Source: Actinoplanes sp. DH11
GTDB lineage: Bacteria; Actinomycetota; Actinomycetes; Mycobacteriales; Micromonosporaceae
Assembly (NCBI RefSeq): GCF_020873875.1
Contig: NZ_JAHWGU010000028.1
Span: 1-64,000, forward strand
Reading direction: 5' to 3'
Length of the DNA stretch: 64,000 nucleotides
Both the position numbers and the translations under genes were made by a program. Each line of letters starts with the position of its first letter. Position 1 is the stretch's first letter. Under the pieces are notes generated by a model. That model saw only the letters and a program-made list of their open reading frames with translations, had not been told where the DNA came from and ran no database searches. Below, piece after piece: positions 16,044 to 24,733 of the stretch.

Positions 16044-16706
16044 GTGACCGGTGACTTCTGTTTCGACGGCTCGGTGCTGCTGACCCGGCCCGGGTTCTGG
16101 GCGGCGCACCTCGGTGCCGCCCTCGGTGAACCCCTGGACGCGCCGGTGGCCGCGCTGTTCGGCACCGACCTGGGCCTGGTCCGCGGCGCCTGGCTGCGGC
16201 TCACCGACTCCGGTGGCAGCCCGGTGTTCGCCGCCGGCGCCGGCCTGACCGTGCTGTACCGCAACGACGACGACCCCGGCGTCGACTACCTGCTCGACGT
16301 GCCCGGCGCCGGCCCGGTACGGATCGGGTACGCCGAGGGCGTCCCCGACGGCCCCGCCTTGTCCTGGCCCGAACTCGCCGCCGTGGCCGCCCGGCAGGCC
16401 GACCCCCTGGCCCGGGCCCGGTCGCTGCTGCTGCTCGCCCCGGTCCTCGGTGACAGCCCCGCCGCGGGCGCACCCGCCGTGGCGGCGCTGGCCGCGGCGC
16501 TGCGCACCACCGGCACCGGCGGTGACCCGGGCGCCGTCGCCGCCCGCCTGGCCGGCGCCTTTCCCACCCGCTGGCAGGTCCGCGACGGCGCCCGGGTGTG
16601 CGCTCACCCGGGCAGCACCCGCAACCCGGACGCCGCGGCCGCCCTGCCGCCCGAGCAGCTGCGCGCCGTCTCCGACGTGCTCACCCCGGGCGACCCCCGC
16701 CGCTGA
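16044..16706 (+). CDS. Hypothetical protein
   Basis: A 220-residue soluble protein starting at a GTG. It begins FCFDGSVLLTRPGFWAAHLGAALGEP, has a predicted beta-rich first half, and an alanine-rich helical second half (PAVAALAAALRTTG). Codon use is fully actinobacterial and the alternative frames are worse. I recognise no domain. It follows the flavoprotein gene by 43 bp on the same strand, so it may be in the same transcript unless the hairpin at 16012 terminates. Confidence 0.6.
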   Translation: MTGDFCFDGSVLLTRPGFWAAHLGAALGEPLDAPVAALFGTDLGLVRGAWLRLTDSGGSPVFAAGAGLTVLYRNDDDPGVDYLLDVPGAGPVRIGYAEGVPDGPALSWPELAAVAARQADPLARARSLLLLAPVLGDSPAAGAPAVAALAAALRTTGTGGDPGAVAARLAGAFPTRWQVRDGARVCAHPGSTRNPDAAAALPPEQLRAVSDVLTPGDPRR

Positions 16707-16802
16707 CCGAGCCGCGGCCGGACCGCATCCGCGTGCTCCGCGTCGCCCACCGGCCCCTTCGCGTCACCCGGCAGGGTTGTCGCCCGGCAGGTATCTCGCC
16801 GC

Positions 16803-17519
16803 TCAGCCCAGCTGTCCGAGAACGATCGAACCGGCGGCGAACAGCAACACCAGCAGCACCGTGCCCCGGGCGGGCCGGCCGGCCTCGCGCAGCATCGACA
16901 CCCCGAGCGGCACCAGCGCCACCACGAGCCCGGCGACCTGCACCGCCGACGCCCACGTGCTGCCCTTGAGCACCCCGATCATCAGGCCCGACATCAGGGC
17001 CAGGGCCACCGCCGGCAGCAGCCGCAGGGTGCCCGACAGGTAGCAGCCGGTCGCCAGGACCACCCAGCCGAGCATCACCGCGGCCGTCAGGCTGGACGCC
17101 ACCCACTCCGGGTAGGCGTAGTAGACGCCGACGGCCCGGACGGCGGCGCCCGGGCCGTCGGCGTCCGCCAGCGCGAAGGCGAACGTGGTGGCGCCGTGGT
17201 GGAAGGCGCGCGCGAACAGACCGGCCGTCACCAGGGCGCCGCCCCACACCGCCCAGCCGGGCCGGGTACCGCCGACGCGGGCGGCGACGGCGGCGATCCC
17301 CGGCCACAGCGCGACGGTGCCGGCCAGGACCAGGGCGTACGCCGCCCCGAACAGGGCGGGCTGGCGGTGGTGCGCGGCGAGCTGGTCGGGGAAGAAGAAC
17401 GGCACGCCGAGGCGCAGCACGGTGCCGGTCAGCAGCAGCAGGGGCCCGGCGATCAGGGACACGCCGCCGAGCCGCGGTCCGGGGAAGGTGAAGGGACGGC
17501 AGGTGGTGGTTGTGCTCAT
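16803..17519 (-). CDS. Polytopic membrane protein, unknown function
   Basis: 238 residues with about seven hydrophobic helices (LGGVSLIAGPLLLLTGTVLRLG, FGAAYALVLAGTVALWPGI and further ones to AAGSIVLGQLG). The ATG at 17519 begins a short polar N-terminus (STTTTCRPFTFPGP). It is divergent from the histidine kinase gene at 17679, a common arrangement for a target of a NarL-type system, but no operator is evident. I recognise no family. Confidence 0.75.
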   Translation of the reverse strand: MSTTTTCRPFTFPGPRLGGVSLIAGPLLLLTGTVLRLGVPFFFPDQLAAHHRQPALFGAAYALVLAGTVALWPGIAAVAARVGGTRPGWAVWGGALVTAGLFARAFHHGATTFAFALADADGPGAAVRAVGVYYAYPEWVASSLTAAVMLGWVVLATGCYLSGTLRLLPAVALALMSGLMIGVLKGSTWASAVQVAGLVVALVPLGVSMLREAGRPARGTVLLVLLFAAGSIVLGQLG

Positions 17520-17678
17520 GTCGCAGCACTGTGCCGCCGCGACCGGGTGCGGCACATCGGGCCGGCGCACCAAACCGTGCCTGGGCCGCCGGGCGCAGCG
17601 GGGGCGGGCGGGTGCTACCGCAGGATGACAGCCCCGGGACGGACGCCACCGGGCGTCCGCAATGGATAGCCTGACCCG

Positions 17679-18758
17679 GTGCTCAGGACGCGAGGGACGC
17701 TCGTCGATGCGGTGGCGGCCGTGGCCGTGCTGGCGGTGTGCGCGCAGGCGGCCCGGGAGACCGGACGTCCGGCCTGGTGGGAGTGGGCACTGGTGGCCGC
17801 GGTCGCCGCCGCGGTCGCGGTGCGCCGCCGCTTGGTGCTGCCCGCCGCCGCGGTGGCGCTCGCCGCGTCCGGTGCGGTCCTGGCCGGCGGGGTGATCCCG
17901 GCGTACGCCGCGCCCGGCCTGTGCGCCGCGGTGGCCCTGACCCAGTTCCCGGCGGGGGCGGACCTGGCGCTGTCGCGGTCGGTGCCGGTGCTGGCGGCGG
18001 GCCTGACCGGTGCCGCCGCGCTGGGATTGCTGTGGCCGGCGGCGCCGCTGGTGGCCACAGCGGTGGTGGCGGTGCCGTGGCTGGCCGGCCGGCTGGTCCG
18101 CCGCCGCCACGACCTCGCCGAGCGGGCGTTCACCGAACGGGCCGCGCGGGCGGTGACCGAGGAACGGCTACGCATCGCCCGGGACATGCACGACACCGTG
18201 GCGCACAGCCTGAGCATGATCGCGATGAAGGCGAGTGTGGCCCGGCACGTCGCCGCGGTGCGGCCCGAGGAGAGCCTGGCCGCGCTGGAGGTGATCGAGA
18301 CGGCCGGCCGGGAGGCGCTGGTCGAGATGCGCCGTGCCGTGGGCCTGCTGCGCGACGGCCGGGACGCGGGCACCGCGCCGGACGGCGACCTGCGCGCCCT
18401 GGCCGGCCGCGCCGAGCAGGCCGGGGTGCGGGTGACGATGACCCTGGACGGGGTGCCGGGCCTGCCGGACGGGATCCGGCTGGTGGTGTACCGCACCGTG
18501 CAGGAGGCGCTGACCAACATCGTCCGGCACGCGCACGCCACCGCATGCACCGTCGACGTGCGGGCCGGTGCGGACGCGGTCACGGTGCGGGTGACCGACG
18601 ACGGCACCGCGGCGGTGCCCGGGCACGGGCATGGGCACGGGCTGCGCGGGATGCGAGAACGGATCATCGCGTACGGCGGCAGCCTGCGCACCGGGCCGCA
18701 CGGCGGCGGCGGGTTCGCGGTGGACGCGCGCATCCCGTACCGGCAGGGCCAGCCGTGA
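17679..18758 (+). CDS. Two-component sensor histidine kinase (NarL/LuxR class)
   Basis: A 359-residue kinase. The N-terminal 140 residues form about four membrane helices with no large extracellular loop. The HisKA_3 dimerisation region contains the phospho-acceptor His171 in ARDMHDTVAHSLSMIAMKAS. The HATPase_c domain carries QEALTNIVRHA (N box), TDDGT and HGLRGMRERI. A GTG start at 17679 follows TAGCCT (about 17665), a plausible -10, so the message may be nearly leaderless. The stop overlaps the response regulator start (GTGA, 18755-18758). The signal is unknown. Confidence 0.92.
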   Translation: MLRTRGTLVDAVAAVAVLAVCAQAARETGRPAWWEWALVAAVAAAVAVRRRLVLPAAAVALAASGAVLAGGVIPAYAAPGLCAAVALTQFPAGADLALSRSVPVLAAGLTGAAALGLLWPAAPLVATAVVAVPWLAGRLVRRRHDLAERAFTERAARAVTEERLRIARDMHDTVAHSLSMIAMKASVARHVAAVRPEESLAALEVIETAGREALVEMRRAVGLLRDGRDAGTAPDGDLRALAGRAEQAGVRVTMTLDGVPGLPDGIRLVVYRTVQEALTNIVRHAHATACTVDVRAGADAVTVRVTDDGTAAVPGHGHGHGLRGMRERIIAYGGSLRTGPHGGGGFAVDARIPYRQGQP

Positions 18759-19441
18759 CCGGCCCCCGGACCGGGCCCGTCCGGGTCCTGATCGCCGAGG
18801 ACCAGGCGCTGCTGCGCGACAGCTTCCGGGTCCTGCTGGACAGCACCCCCGGTTTCGCCGTGGTCGGTGAGGCCGGCACCGGCCGCGACGCGGTCCGGCT
18901 GGCGCTGGCGCACCGCCCGGACGTGGTCCTGATGGACATCCGGATGCCCGACATGACCGGCATCGACGCCACCGAGCAGATCTGCCGGCACACCGGCGAC
19001 ATCCGGGTGCTGATCCTGACCACCTTCGACCTCGACGAGTACGTGTACGGCGCGCTGCGCGCGGGCGCCAGCGGCTTCCTGCTCAAGGACACCACCGCCG
19101 CCGGTCTCGTCGACGCCCTGCGCGTGGTCGCCGCCGGTGACGCCCTGCTCGCCCCCGCCGTCACCCGGCGCGTCATCGCCGCGTTCGGCGCCCAGCCGCG
19201 GCCGTCGCGTGCGTTCCACCGCCGGCTCACCGGCGTGACCGGCCGGGAACGCGAGATCCTGACCCTGGTGGCGCGCGGGCTGTCCAACACCGACATCGCC
19301 GCCCATCTCACCCTCAGCCTCGCCACCGTGAAGTCGCACGTCGGCCGCTTGCTGACCAAACTCAACGCCCGCGACCGCGCCCAGCTGGTCGTCGTCGCCT
19401 ACGAGACCGGCCTGGTCACGGCGACCCCGGACACCCCCTGA
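18755..19441 (+). CDS. LuxR/NarL-family response regulator
   Basis: 228 residues. The receiver domain has acidic residues in VLIAEDQALL, the phosphorylation site Asp61 in VVLMDIRMPDMTG and Lys in FLLKDT. The C-terminal LuxR HTH is TGREREILTLVARGLSNTDIAAHLTLSLATVKSHVGRLLTKL. It starts at a GTG that overlaps the kinase stop by 4 bp, so the pair is translationally coupled. Confidence 0.95.
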   Translation: MTGPRTGPVRVLIAEDQALLRDSFRVLLDSTPGFAVVGEAGTGRDAVRLALAHRPDVVLMDIRMPDMTGIDATEQICRHTGDIRVLILTTFDLDEYVYGALRAGASGFLLKDTTAAGLVDALRVVAAGDALLAPAVTRRVIAAFGAQPRPSRAFHRRLTGVTGREREILTLVARGLSNTDIAAHLTLSLATVKSHVGRLLTKLNARDRAQLVVVAYETGLVTATPDTP

Positions 19442-19462
19442 CCGGCCGGCCCGGATCACGCG

Positions 19463-20296
19463 TCACTGATGCACGGCGAAGGCTCCGCGGTTCTCGTCGA
19501 GCCAAGCGCCGAACGGACGCGCGGGTGTGCCCGTCAGACGCAGGACGTCGTCGCTCGGTGTCACGTGCCCCGCGCCTTCGAAGACTTCGAGGAACGACGT
19601 GCGTACGGGGTCCGGCATCTCGTCCAGGAAGCCGATTCCGGTCTCCTGCTCGCCGAGCTCCTGGACGACGTACGAGCGGCCGAAGGCCCGGTTGATCTCG
19701 GCGACCTGCTCACGCAGTGACCCGGCCTCGGGGCCGGTGATCGAGTACTCCCCGGGCATCGGCTCGGCGGCGGTCAGCAGCGCGACCGCCGCCGCCGCGA
19801 TGTCGGCGGGATCCACGAACGGCGATCGCATGTCCGGGTACGGCAGACGTACGACGTCGTCGCGTGCCGCCGCCACCCACGGCACGATGTTGTAGTCGAA
19901 CCCTCCGGCCCGCAGGAAGGCGGCCGGCACCCCCGCCTTCGTCAGTGCCTGTTCCCCCGCCCGGTGATGTGCGGCGACGACGTTGGCCGCCCCGGACCGC
20001 AGCGGCGTGTCGACGGTGAACGAGGACAGCATGACCACCAACCGCAGGCCGGCCTCGGCGGCGGCCTGCGCGAAGATCGCCCCGCTGTCGGCGGCCAGGA
20101 TCAAGAACGCCCGGTCGACACCTTCCAGCGCGCGGTTCACGTCGTCCCGGTCGGTCAAGTCGCCGGCGATCGCGGTGACACCAGCGGGCATTGCGGCCGA
20201 CGGATCGCGGACGAGAGCGACCACCTCGTGGCCTCGGAGTTTGCGGACGATGTGACCGCCGACGGTACCGGTCGCGCCGGTGACAAGAATCTTCAT
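19463..20296 (-). CDS. NmrA-like NAD(P)H-binding protein
   Basis: 277 residues of atypical SDR/NmrA type. The glycine-rich motif ILVTGATGTVGGHIV starts at residue 3. The active-site tyrosine of classical SDRs is absent, and FLRAGGFDYNIVPWV is typical of NmrA-like quinone reductases (QorB-like). It probably binds NADP(H) and acts as a reductase or redox sensor. It is divergent from the XRE regulator at 20399, with an inverted repeat between them, a frequent actinobacterial pairing in which the regulator represses the reductase. Confidence 0.88.
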   Translation of the reverse strand: MKILVTGATGTVGGHIVRKLRGHEVVALVRDPSAAMPAGVTAIAGDLTDRDDVNRALEGVDRAFLILAADSGAIFAQAAAEAGLRLVVMLSSFTVDTPLRSGAANVVAAHHRAGEQALTKAGVPAAFLRAGGFDYNIVPWVAAARDDVVRLPYPDMRSPFVDPADIAAAAVALLTAAEPMPGEYSITGPEAGSLREQVAEINRAFGRSYVVQELGEQETGIGFLDEMPDPVRTSFLEVFEGAGHVTPSDDVLRLTGTPARPFGAWLDENRGAFAVHQ

Positions 20297-20342
20297 GGGC
20301 TTGAGCCTGAGCCCGCCCGGTCATCGGCGGGAGAGACCCCGT

Positions 20343-20369
20343 GAGACAGGTATCGCCGGTCCCTGTCTC
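20343..20369. promoter_or_regulatory. Inverted repeat operator between NmrA-like and XRE genes
   Basis: GAGACAGG (20343-20350) and CCTGTCTC (20362-20369) form perfect 8-bp arms separated by 11 bp, centred in the 102-bp divergent intergenic region. The size fits a dimeric HTH regulator, most simply the XRE protein at 20399. Confidence 0.6.
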
Positions 20370-20398
20370 GCCCGGGGGCCATGAGGCAGGCTGGTCAG

Positions 20399-21277
20399 AT
20401 GCAACAAAAGGAGCTGGCCGGTTTCCTCCGGACGCGCCGTGAGCACCTTCAGCCCGCCGACGTCGGCCTGCACGCGGGTGCCCGCCGACGCACACCGGGG
20501 CTACGCCGTCACGAGGTCGCCGACCTCGCCGGCATGTCCCCGGATTACTACATCCGCCTCGAACAGGCACGCGGACCCCAGCCCTCACCGCAGATGCTCA
20601 ACGCCTTGTCCCGCGCGCTGCGCCTCACCACGGACGAGCGCGACCACCTGTACCGGCTGGCCGGGCATCACGCACCGCCGGTTCTGGGTGTCGACGAACA
20701 TGTCAGCCCCGGCCTGCTGCGCCTGCTGGACGCGCTCACCGCCATACCCGCCCAGATCGGCTCCGACCTGGGGATCACGCTCGCGCAGAACCGTCTGGCA
20801 GTTGCCCTGCTCGGTGATCAGGTCTCGGCTTTCCGGGGCATGGCACGCAGCCACATCTACCGCTTCTTCACCGACCCCGCCGCCCGCGCCCAATACCCCG
20901 CCGAGGATCAGCAGGAGCAGGCCCGCATCATGGTCGCCGACGTCCGGGCCGCCATCGCCCTGCGCCCGGGTGACCCCGAAGCCGCGAAAATGATCCGCGC
21001 CCTGCAGAACAGCAGTGACGAGTTCACCACGCTCTGGCAGCAACACGACGTGGCCGTACGCCGCTCGGACCGCAAACGCATCGTCCACCCCTCGGTCGGC
21101 ACCATCGAACTGGACTGCGAGGTGCTCGGCACCTCCCGCCAGGACCAGCGCCTGGTCATCCTCACCCCGAGGCCCGGCTCGGAGGCCGTGAGTCAGCTCC
21201 AACTGCTCAGCGTCATCGGCACCCAGGACCTGGCTGCGAAGGCCCGGCACCACAGGAACAGCCACGCTGACCGGTAG
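20399..21277 (+). CDS. XRE-family regulator with MmyB-like ligand domain
   Basis: 292 residues. The N-terminal HTH is LAGFLRTRREHLQPADVGLHAGARRRTPGLRRHEVADLAGMSPDYYIRLEQARG. The C-terminal half is the MmyB-like domain (PAQIGSDLGITLAQNRLAVALLGD and FFTDPAARAQYP), which binds small hydrophobic ligands in related proteins. The start at 20399 gives the family's usual N-terminus QQKELAGFLRTRR; an upstream ATG at 20381 adds six residues. It is divergent from the NmrA-like gene and probably autoregulates through the repeat at 20343. Confidence 0.92.
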   Translation: MQQKELAGFLRTRREHLQPADVGLHAGARRRTPGLRRHEVADLAGMSPDYYIRLEQARGPQPSPQMLNALSRALRLTTDERDHLYRLAGHHAPPVLGVDEHVSPGLLRLLDALTAIPAQIGSDLGITLAQNRLAVALLGDQVSAFRGMARSHIYRFFTDPAARAQYPAEDQQEQARIMVADVRAAIALRPGDPEAAKMIRALQNSSDEFTTLWQQHDVAVRRSDRKRIVHPSVGTIELDCEVLGTSRQDQRLVILTPRPGSEAVSQLQLLSVIGTQDLAAKARHHRNSHADR

Positions 21278-21344
21278 CGAAGGCCGGCCTGCGGCCGAAG
21301 CGGTGCCGTACGTCGTACCGACGCTCCGTGTGGGGGTCCCGGGG

Positions 21345-22019
21345 CTATGCGGCGATCTGCTGTTCGAGGCCGTCGAGAAGGGCATGCAGGCCGAACTCGA
21401 AGGCCTTGTCGGCAGCGGCGGTGTACTCGGTCGCGGCCGGGGTTTCCAGGCGGGCACGCAGGTGCGGGTAGCCCATGGCGATCTGCTGGGCCTCGGCCAT
21501 GGCGGCCTGGAAGTGTTCTTCGGCAATGGCGCCGTCCCGGGTCAGTCTGCGGGTAAGTGAGGCGGTCGCGGCGGCGCCGGCCGCGTTGCCCAGAACGTAG
21601 GTGAACACGGCGGCGGCGGCCTGGTCGGCCCGGGCGCCGGTGAAGCCGGCGGCCTCGTAGACGGCGAAGCTGTGGTCGTCGTGGCGGGCCTTGCCCTCGC
21701 CGTAGAGGACATGTGCGGCGAGGGCCTGCACCAGCCACGGATGCCGGATGAACATCGCGTACAGGTCGGTGGCCATGGCGGTGGCCGCGGTGCGCCAGCC
21801 GACCGCCTCCAGGTCCGGCAGGGCGAGTTCGCCCCACACGTGGTCGGTGGCGAGCAGGACGAGGTTGTCCTTGTTCTGGACGTGCCAGTACACGGCTGTG
21901 GCCGCGGAGCCGAGTCGTTGGCCCAGGGCGCGCATGTTCAGGCCTTCGAGGCCCTCGGCGTCCAGGAGTTCGACGGCGGTACGGACGATCTGTTCTCGGG
22001 TCAGGGTGTCGCGCGGCAT
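21345..22019 (-). CDS. TetR-family regulator (TetR_C class)
   Basis: 224 residues. The HTH reads LTREQIVRTAVELLDAEGLEGLNMRALGQRLGSAATAVYWHVQNKDNLVLLA. The AVYWHVQNK stretch and long C-terminal domain place it in the tetracycline-repressor-like group. The ATG at 22019 is the family-typical start; an earlier in-frame ATG lies at 22049, inside the operator. Three palindromic sites in the divergent promoter region imply autoregulation and control of the membrane gene at 22142. Confidence 0.92.
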   Translation of the reverse strand: MPRDTLTREQIVRTAVELLDAEGLEGLNMRALGQRLGSAATAVYWHVQNKDNLVLLATDHVWGELALPDLEAVGWRTAATAMATDLYAMFIRHPWLVQALAAHVLYGEGKARHDDHSFAVYEAAGFTGARADQAAAAVFTYVLGNAAGAAATASLTRRLTRDGAIAEEHFQAAMAEAQQIAMGYPHLRARLETPAATEYTAAADKAFEFGLHALLDGLEQQIAA

Positions 22020-22040
22020 GCCCCGTACGCTACGCAGCCG

Positions 22041-22127
22041 CTTGCACATTGTTCAAGAAGGGCCTTGCACATTGTTCAAGTCGGGGGTTACGGTCCCCCT
22101 CGCCAACTTACTTGAACTAAGTACAAG
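22041..22127. promoter_or_regulatory. Three 17-bp TetR operators
   Basis: CTTGCACATTGTTCAAG occurs identically at 22041-22057 and 22064-22080. A third related palindrome, CTTGAACTAAGTACAAG, is at 22111-22127, just before the ribosome site of 22142. All fit CTTGnAC(n)3GTnCAAG, apart from one symmetric mismatch in the first two. The three sites fill the divergent promoter region and mark it as the target of the adjacent TetR protein. Confidence 0.8.
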
Positions 22128-22141
22128 TCGAGGGGTTCCCG

Positions 22142-22666
22142 ATGCACACCATCACCGCCGTCATGCAGTTGCTCGTCGCCGCCGCCTTCGTCAGCATCCC
22201 GGTCGTCCGCCATCGCTTCGGCCCGGCCGCGAAGGCCGCCGCGGTGGCCGAGCTCCGCCGCCAGAACGTCCGCCCCGAGGTGCTGGAGGAGAACAAACTC
22301 CGGTTCGACGCCGGCGGCCACGAGACCGCGGCGCCGCTGGCCGTCGCCGCGGTGATGACCCTCACCGCGGCCCTGAACTTCGCCGGCGCCGACCTGGCCC
22401 AGCTACTGACCTGGATCTTCTCCTCGCTGGTCCTGCTGATGAACGTGGCGATCGTCCACAGCAACCTCACGGCGGTGACGTCCGTGGAGGCGGCCTTCCG
22501 CCGCAACGGCGACCCGGAGCTGGCCCGCATCGAGGTCGCGCCCTTCCTGCACGCCGCCGAGGACGCCTTCCCGCACTGGGTCCGCGCCCAGACATACCTG
22601 CGCAACACCGTGGTCTTCGCCGGCTCCGCTGTCGCCCTGATCGCCGTCTCCCTCGTCCCCGCGTGA
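22142..22666 (+). CDS. Membrane protein controlled by adjacent TetR regulator
   Basis: 174 residues with four hydrophobic helices (ITAVMQLLVAAAFVSIPVV, PLAVAAVMTLTAALNFAGA, LLTWIFSSLVLLMNVAIVH and VVFAGSAVALIAVSLV). A basic loop after helix 1 reads LRRQNVRPEVLEENKLRFD. The ATG has GAGGGG six bases upstream. I recognise no family. The divergent TetR gene with three shared operators makes it the regulator's likely target, so an efflux-accessory or membrane-stress role is possible. Confidence 0.75.
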   Translation: MHTITAVMQLLVAAAFVSIPVVRHRFGPAAKAAAVAELRRQNVRPEVLEENKLRFDAGGHETAAPLAVAAVMTLTAALNFAGADLAQLLTWIFSSLVLLMNVAIVHSNLTAVTSVEAAFRRNGDPELARIEVAPFLHAAEDAFPHWVRAQTYLRNTVVFAGSAVALIAVSLVPA

Positions 22667-22791
22667 CGTTCAACCTCCGGCACCCGTCGAGCGGTCGGGC
22701 GGGAAGAGCCGGCCGGGATGCCGCGGCGCTGCAGGATGGGCATTTCTCATTCGTAGCGGCCGGGCGCGGTACCGCGACTCCTTCCGCACGG

Positions 22792-23976
22792 TCACCGGGA
22801 CCCCGGGGCCACGAGCCTGCCGGCGGCACGGCGCTGAGCGGGCACCCGGCACACGGCTGTGGCGGCCGCCAGGCAGACGATCGCGGCGACGACCAAGGGG
22901 GCGCGGCCGCCGAGCTGCACGGCGGCGGCTCCGAGTGGAATGGCCACAGCGATCGGGGCGAACATGACGGTGTTGGCTGTCGCGGCGACCCGGCCGAGGG
23001 AGGCCGCCGGTGCGTGTGTCTGCACGGCGGTGACCGCGGCCACGACGGTCCAGGGCAGTCCGACACCGATGAGCGCTGAAGCGGCGAACACCGCCGGCGG
23101 CCAGGGCAAGCAGCGCAGCAGGCAGCCGGCGGCGAACAGAACCGTGCCGGCCACGCCGATCGTGACCGCCCCGCGCGCGGCGATGAGGCGCCCGGCCACC
23201 AGACCACCGAGGACGGAACCGGCACCCTGGACGCTGAGCAGCACACCGAGAACGGTCGCCGGCAGCCCCAGGTCGGTCGTCACGACCGCGTAGAGGGCCG
23301 CGGTGGTGAACCCGGACATGGCGATCGCGGTCGCGGCGAGGCCCACGGTGAGACGGATGGCGTACGGGGTGCGCCGGATGCCCGGGCCGGTACGACAGCC
23401 GTCCGGCCGGTGCGTCGGGGAGCCGGGCGGGTTCAGTCGCAGGGCCGCGTACAGGCCGGCGACCAGGACCGGCATCAGGGCACTGACCGCGGCGACGACG
23501 GGGCCGCCGTGCCACGCGTAGAGGCCGGCGCCGGCCAGCGGTGCCACCAGTTTGACACCTTCCTGGGCGCTGGTCCGCCAGCCGTTGACGTCCGCGAGCC
23601 GCGCCGGCGCCAGGGCCCGCGGCAGCAGAGCGGTCTCCCCGGCGTCGATGATCACGTAGCTGACCCCGTACGTGAACGCGACCACGAAGATCAGCCAGGT
23701 GTGCTCGGCGGTCCGCACGGTGAACAGGCTCAGCAGCACCGCGGCGAGCCCCAGATTGACCGCGATCATGGTGGCGCGCTGTGGCAGCCGGTCGAGCACG
23801 GCGCCGAGCCACGGTCCGGCCAGTTGCGGGGCGTAGACGCAGAGACCGGCGAGGGCGGCCAGGCCGGCGGACGCGGTGAGGTCGAGGATCCAGATGCCGG
23901 CGACCAGGGACATGGTGGTGCTTCCCCAACCCGACAGCAGCGAGATCAGGACGAACAGCGCCGCATTACCGCGCAC
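22792..23976 (-). CDS. MFS transporter
   Basis: 394 residues with about 12 hydrophobic helices and two pseudo-symmetric halves. Helix 1 is LFVLISLLSGWGSTTMSLVAGIWIL, and LDRLPQRATMIAVNLGLAA resembles the MFS loop 2-3 region. It belongs with the exporter-like MFS proteins (MFS_1/enterobactin exporter-like) of actinomycetes. GTG at 23976 is supported by GGAGG four bases upstream. A palindrome GTCAA-n7-TTGAC (24054) lies 78 bp upstream and recurs in front of the HTH gene, suggesting common control. The substrate is unknown. Confidence 0.9.
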   Translation of the reverse strand: MRGNAALFVLISLLSGWGSTTMSLVAGIWILDLTASAGLAALAGLCVYAPQLAGPWLGAVLDRLPQRATMIAVNLGLAAVLLSLFTVRTAEHTWLIFVVAFTYGVSYVIIDAGETALLPRALAPARLADVNGWRTSAQEGVKLVAPLAGAGLYAWHGGPVVAAVSALMPVLVAGLYAALRLNPPGSPTHRPDGCRTGPGIRRTPYAIRLTVGLAATAIAMSGFTTAALYAVVTTDLGLPATVLGVLLSVQGAGSVLGGLVAGRLIAARGAVTIGVAGTVLFAAGCLLRCLPWPPAVFAASALIGVGLPWTVVAAVTAVQTHAPAASLGRVAATANTVMFAPIAVAIPLGAAAVQLGGRAPLVVAAIVCLAAATAVCRVPAQRRAAGRLVAPGSR

Positions 23977-24053
23977 GAACCCTCCAGAGTTGAGCCGTTC
24001 CGGCTCATATCTTCAGAGGTGCCCGGCGTCTGCAGCAAGCCCCGGGGATAGAT

Positions 24054-24070
24054 GTCAATCTCGCGTTGAC
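24054..24070. promoter_or_regulatory. GTCAA-n7-TTGAC palindrome upstream of the MFS gene
   Basis: GTCAATCTCGCGTTGAC spans the stop codon of the HTH gene and lies 78 bp before the MFS start. It matches the 17-bp site at 24539 in both arms and in spacing. Confidence 0.55.
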
Positions 24071-24537
24071 AACGCCGCTCGCAGGGCTGCCGCCTCCTGT
24101 CGGACCGGCGCGGGCAGATGACGCGGGGCCACCGCGGTCAGGTCGGCGAGCACGTGCCGACCCAGTGCGTACAGGGCGCCGGGTGCGGCCCGCAGCGCGA
24201 CGGCCACGGTGGCGCGCACCAGCGCCGCCCGGGTGAAGCGGGAGTCCCAGTGCCGATCCAGAGTCATCCAGTTGTGCAGACCAGTCATTGCGGTCCGCGC
24301 GGCGGCGACGCCGGGCCCCTGCTCCAGGTCGACGTCGCGGCACCGGGCCTGCGCGGCGGCCGCGAGGCGTTGCCGGCGCTGCTCGGCGGCCTGCCGGCTG
24401 CCCAATCCCACGGCGGCGGCGATCCGGGCCCACGTGGCGCCCGCGTGGCGCGCACGGTCGATGAGGTCCAGTTCCTGCTCGTCCAGCAGTGCACGAGCCG
24501 CACGGATCTCCGCAAGCCGGACCAGTTCGTCTGCCAC
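24055..24537 (-). CDS. Small HTH protein, probable regulator of the MFS gene
   Basis: 160 residues from a GTG at 24537. The N-terminus ADELVRLAEIRAARALLDEQELDLIDRARHAGATWARIAAAVGLGSRQAAEQRRQRL is a helix-turn-helix of the type that follows a short helical dimer segment in many actinobacterial small regulators. The rest is helical and alanine-rich, with RHWDSRFTRAALVRATVAVAL. I do not assign a named family. It is flanked at both ends by the same 17-bp palindrome, one in its own promoter and one in front of the downstream MFS gene, which supports autoregulation plus MFS control. Confidence 0.75.
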   Translation of the reverse strand: MADELVRLAEIRAARALLDEQELDLIDRARHAGATWARIAAAVGLGSRQAAEQRRQRLAAAAQARCRDVDLEQGPGVAAARTAMTGLHNWMTLDRHWDSRFTRAALVRATVAVALRAAPGALYALGRHVLADLTAVAPRHLPAPVRQEAAALRAALSTRD

Positions 24538-24538
24538 G

Positions 24539-24555
24539 TCGTCAACGCTATGTTG
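24539..24555. promoter_or_regulatory. GTCAA-n7-TTGAC palindrome upstream of the HTH gene
   Basis: GTCAACGCTATGTTGAC is a perfect 6-bp-arm palindrome immediately before the GTG of the HTH gene. The same arms and spacing recur at 24054. Confidence 0.6.
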
Positions 24556-24733
24556 ACGCGCTCGCGGAACCCAGCCGCGGGACGGCGCTTTCCGCAACGG
24601 GCGGACCACGGCTGCTGCCACCGCCGACAATGGGCGGCGCGTACGGTTCCGGGCCTCTCGTGTGCGGTCACGCGACGACGAGAAGGGTCATCTCATGGCG
24701 GGGCGGATTCCCGGGGGAGGGTCAGCAGCCGGC

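Noticed and set aside
9879..16607. Very long open frames antisense to the siderophore operon and its flanks (over 900 and 1200 codons)
   Set aside because: They run through the third-position-GC shadow of clear genes, give Pro/Arg/Ala/Thr strings without domains and have no ribosome sites.
20343..20369. Intrinsic terminator
   Set aside because: It lies between divergent starts with no T-tract, so an operator is the better reading.
24055..24630. Longer form of the small HTH protein starting at 24630
   Set aside because: It would run through the operator-like palindrome at 24539 and add an arginine-rich stretch with no HTH context.
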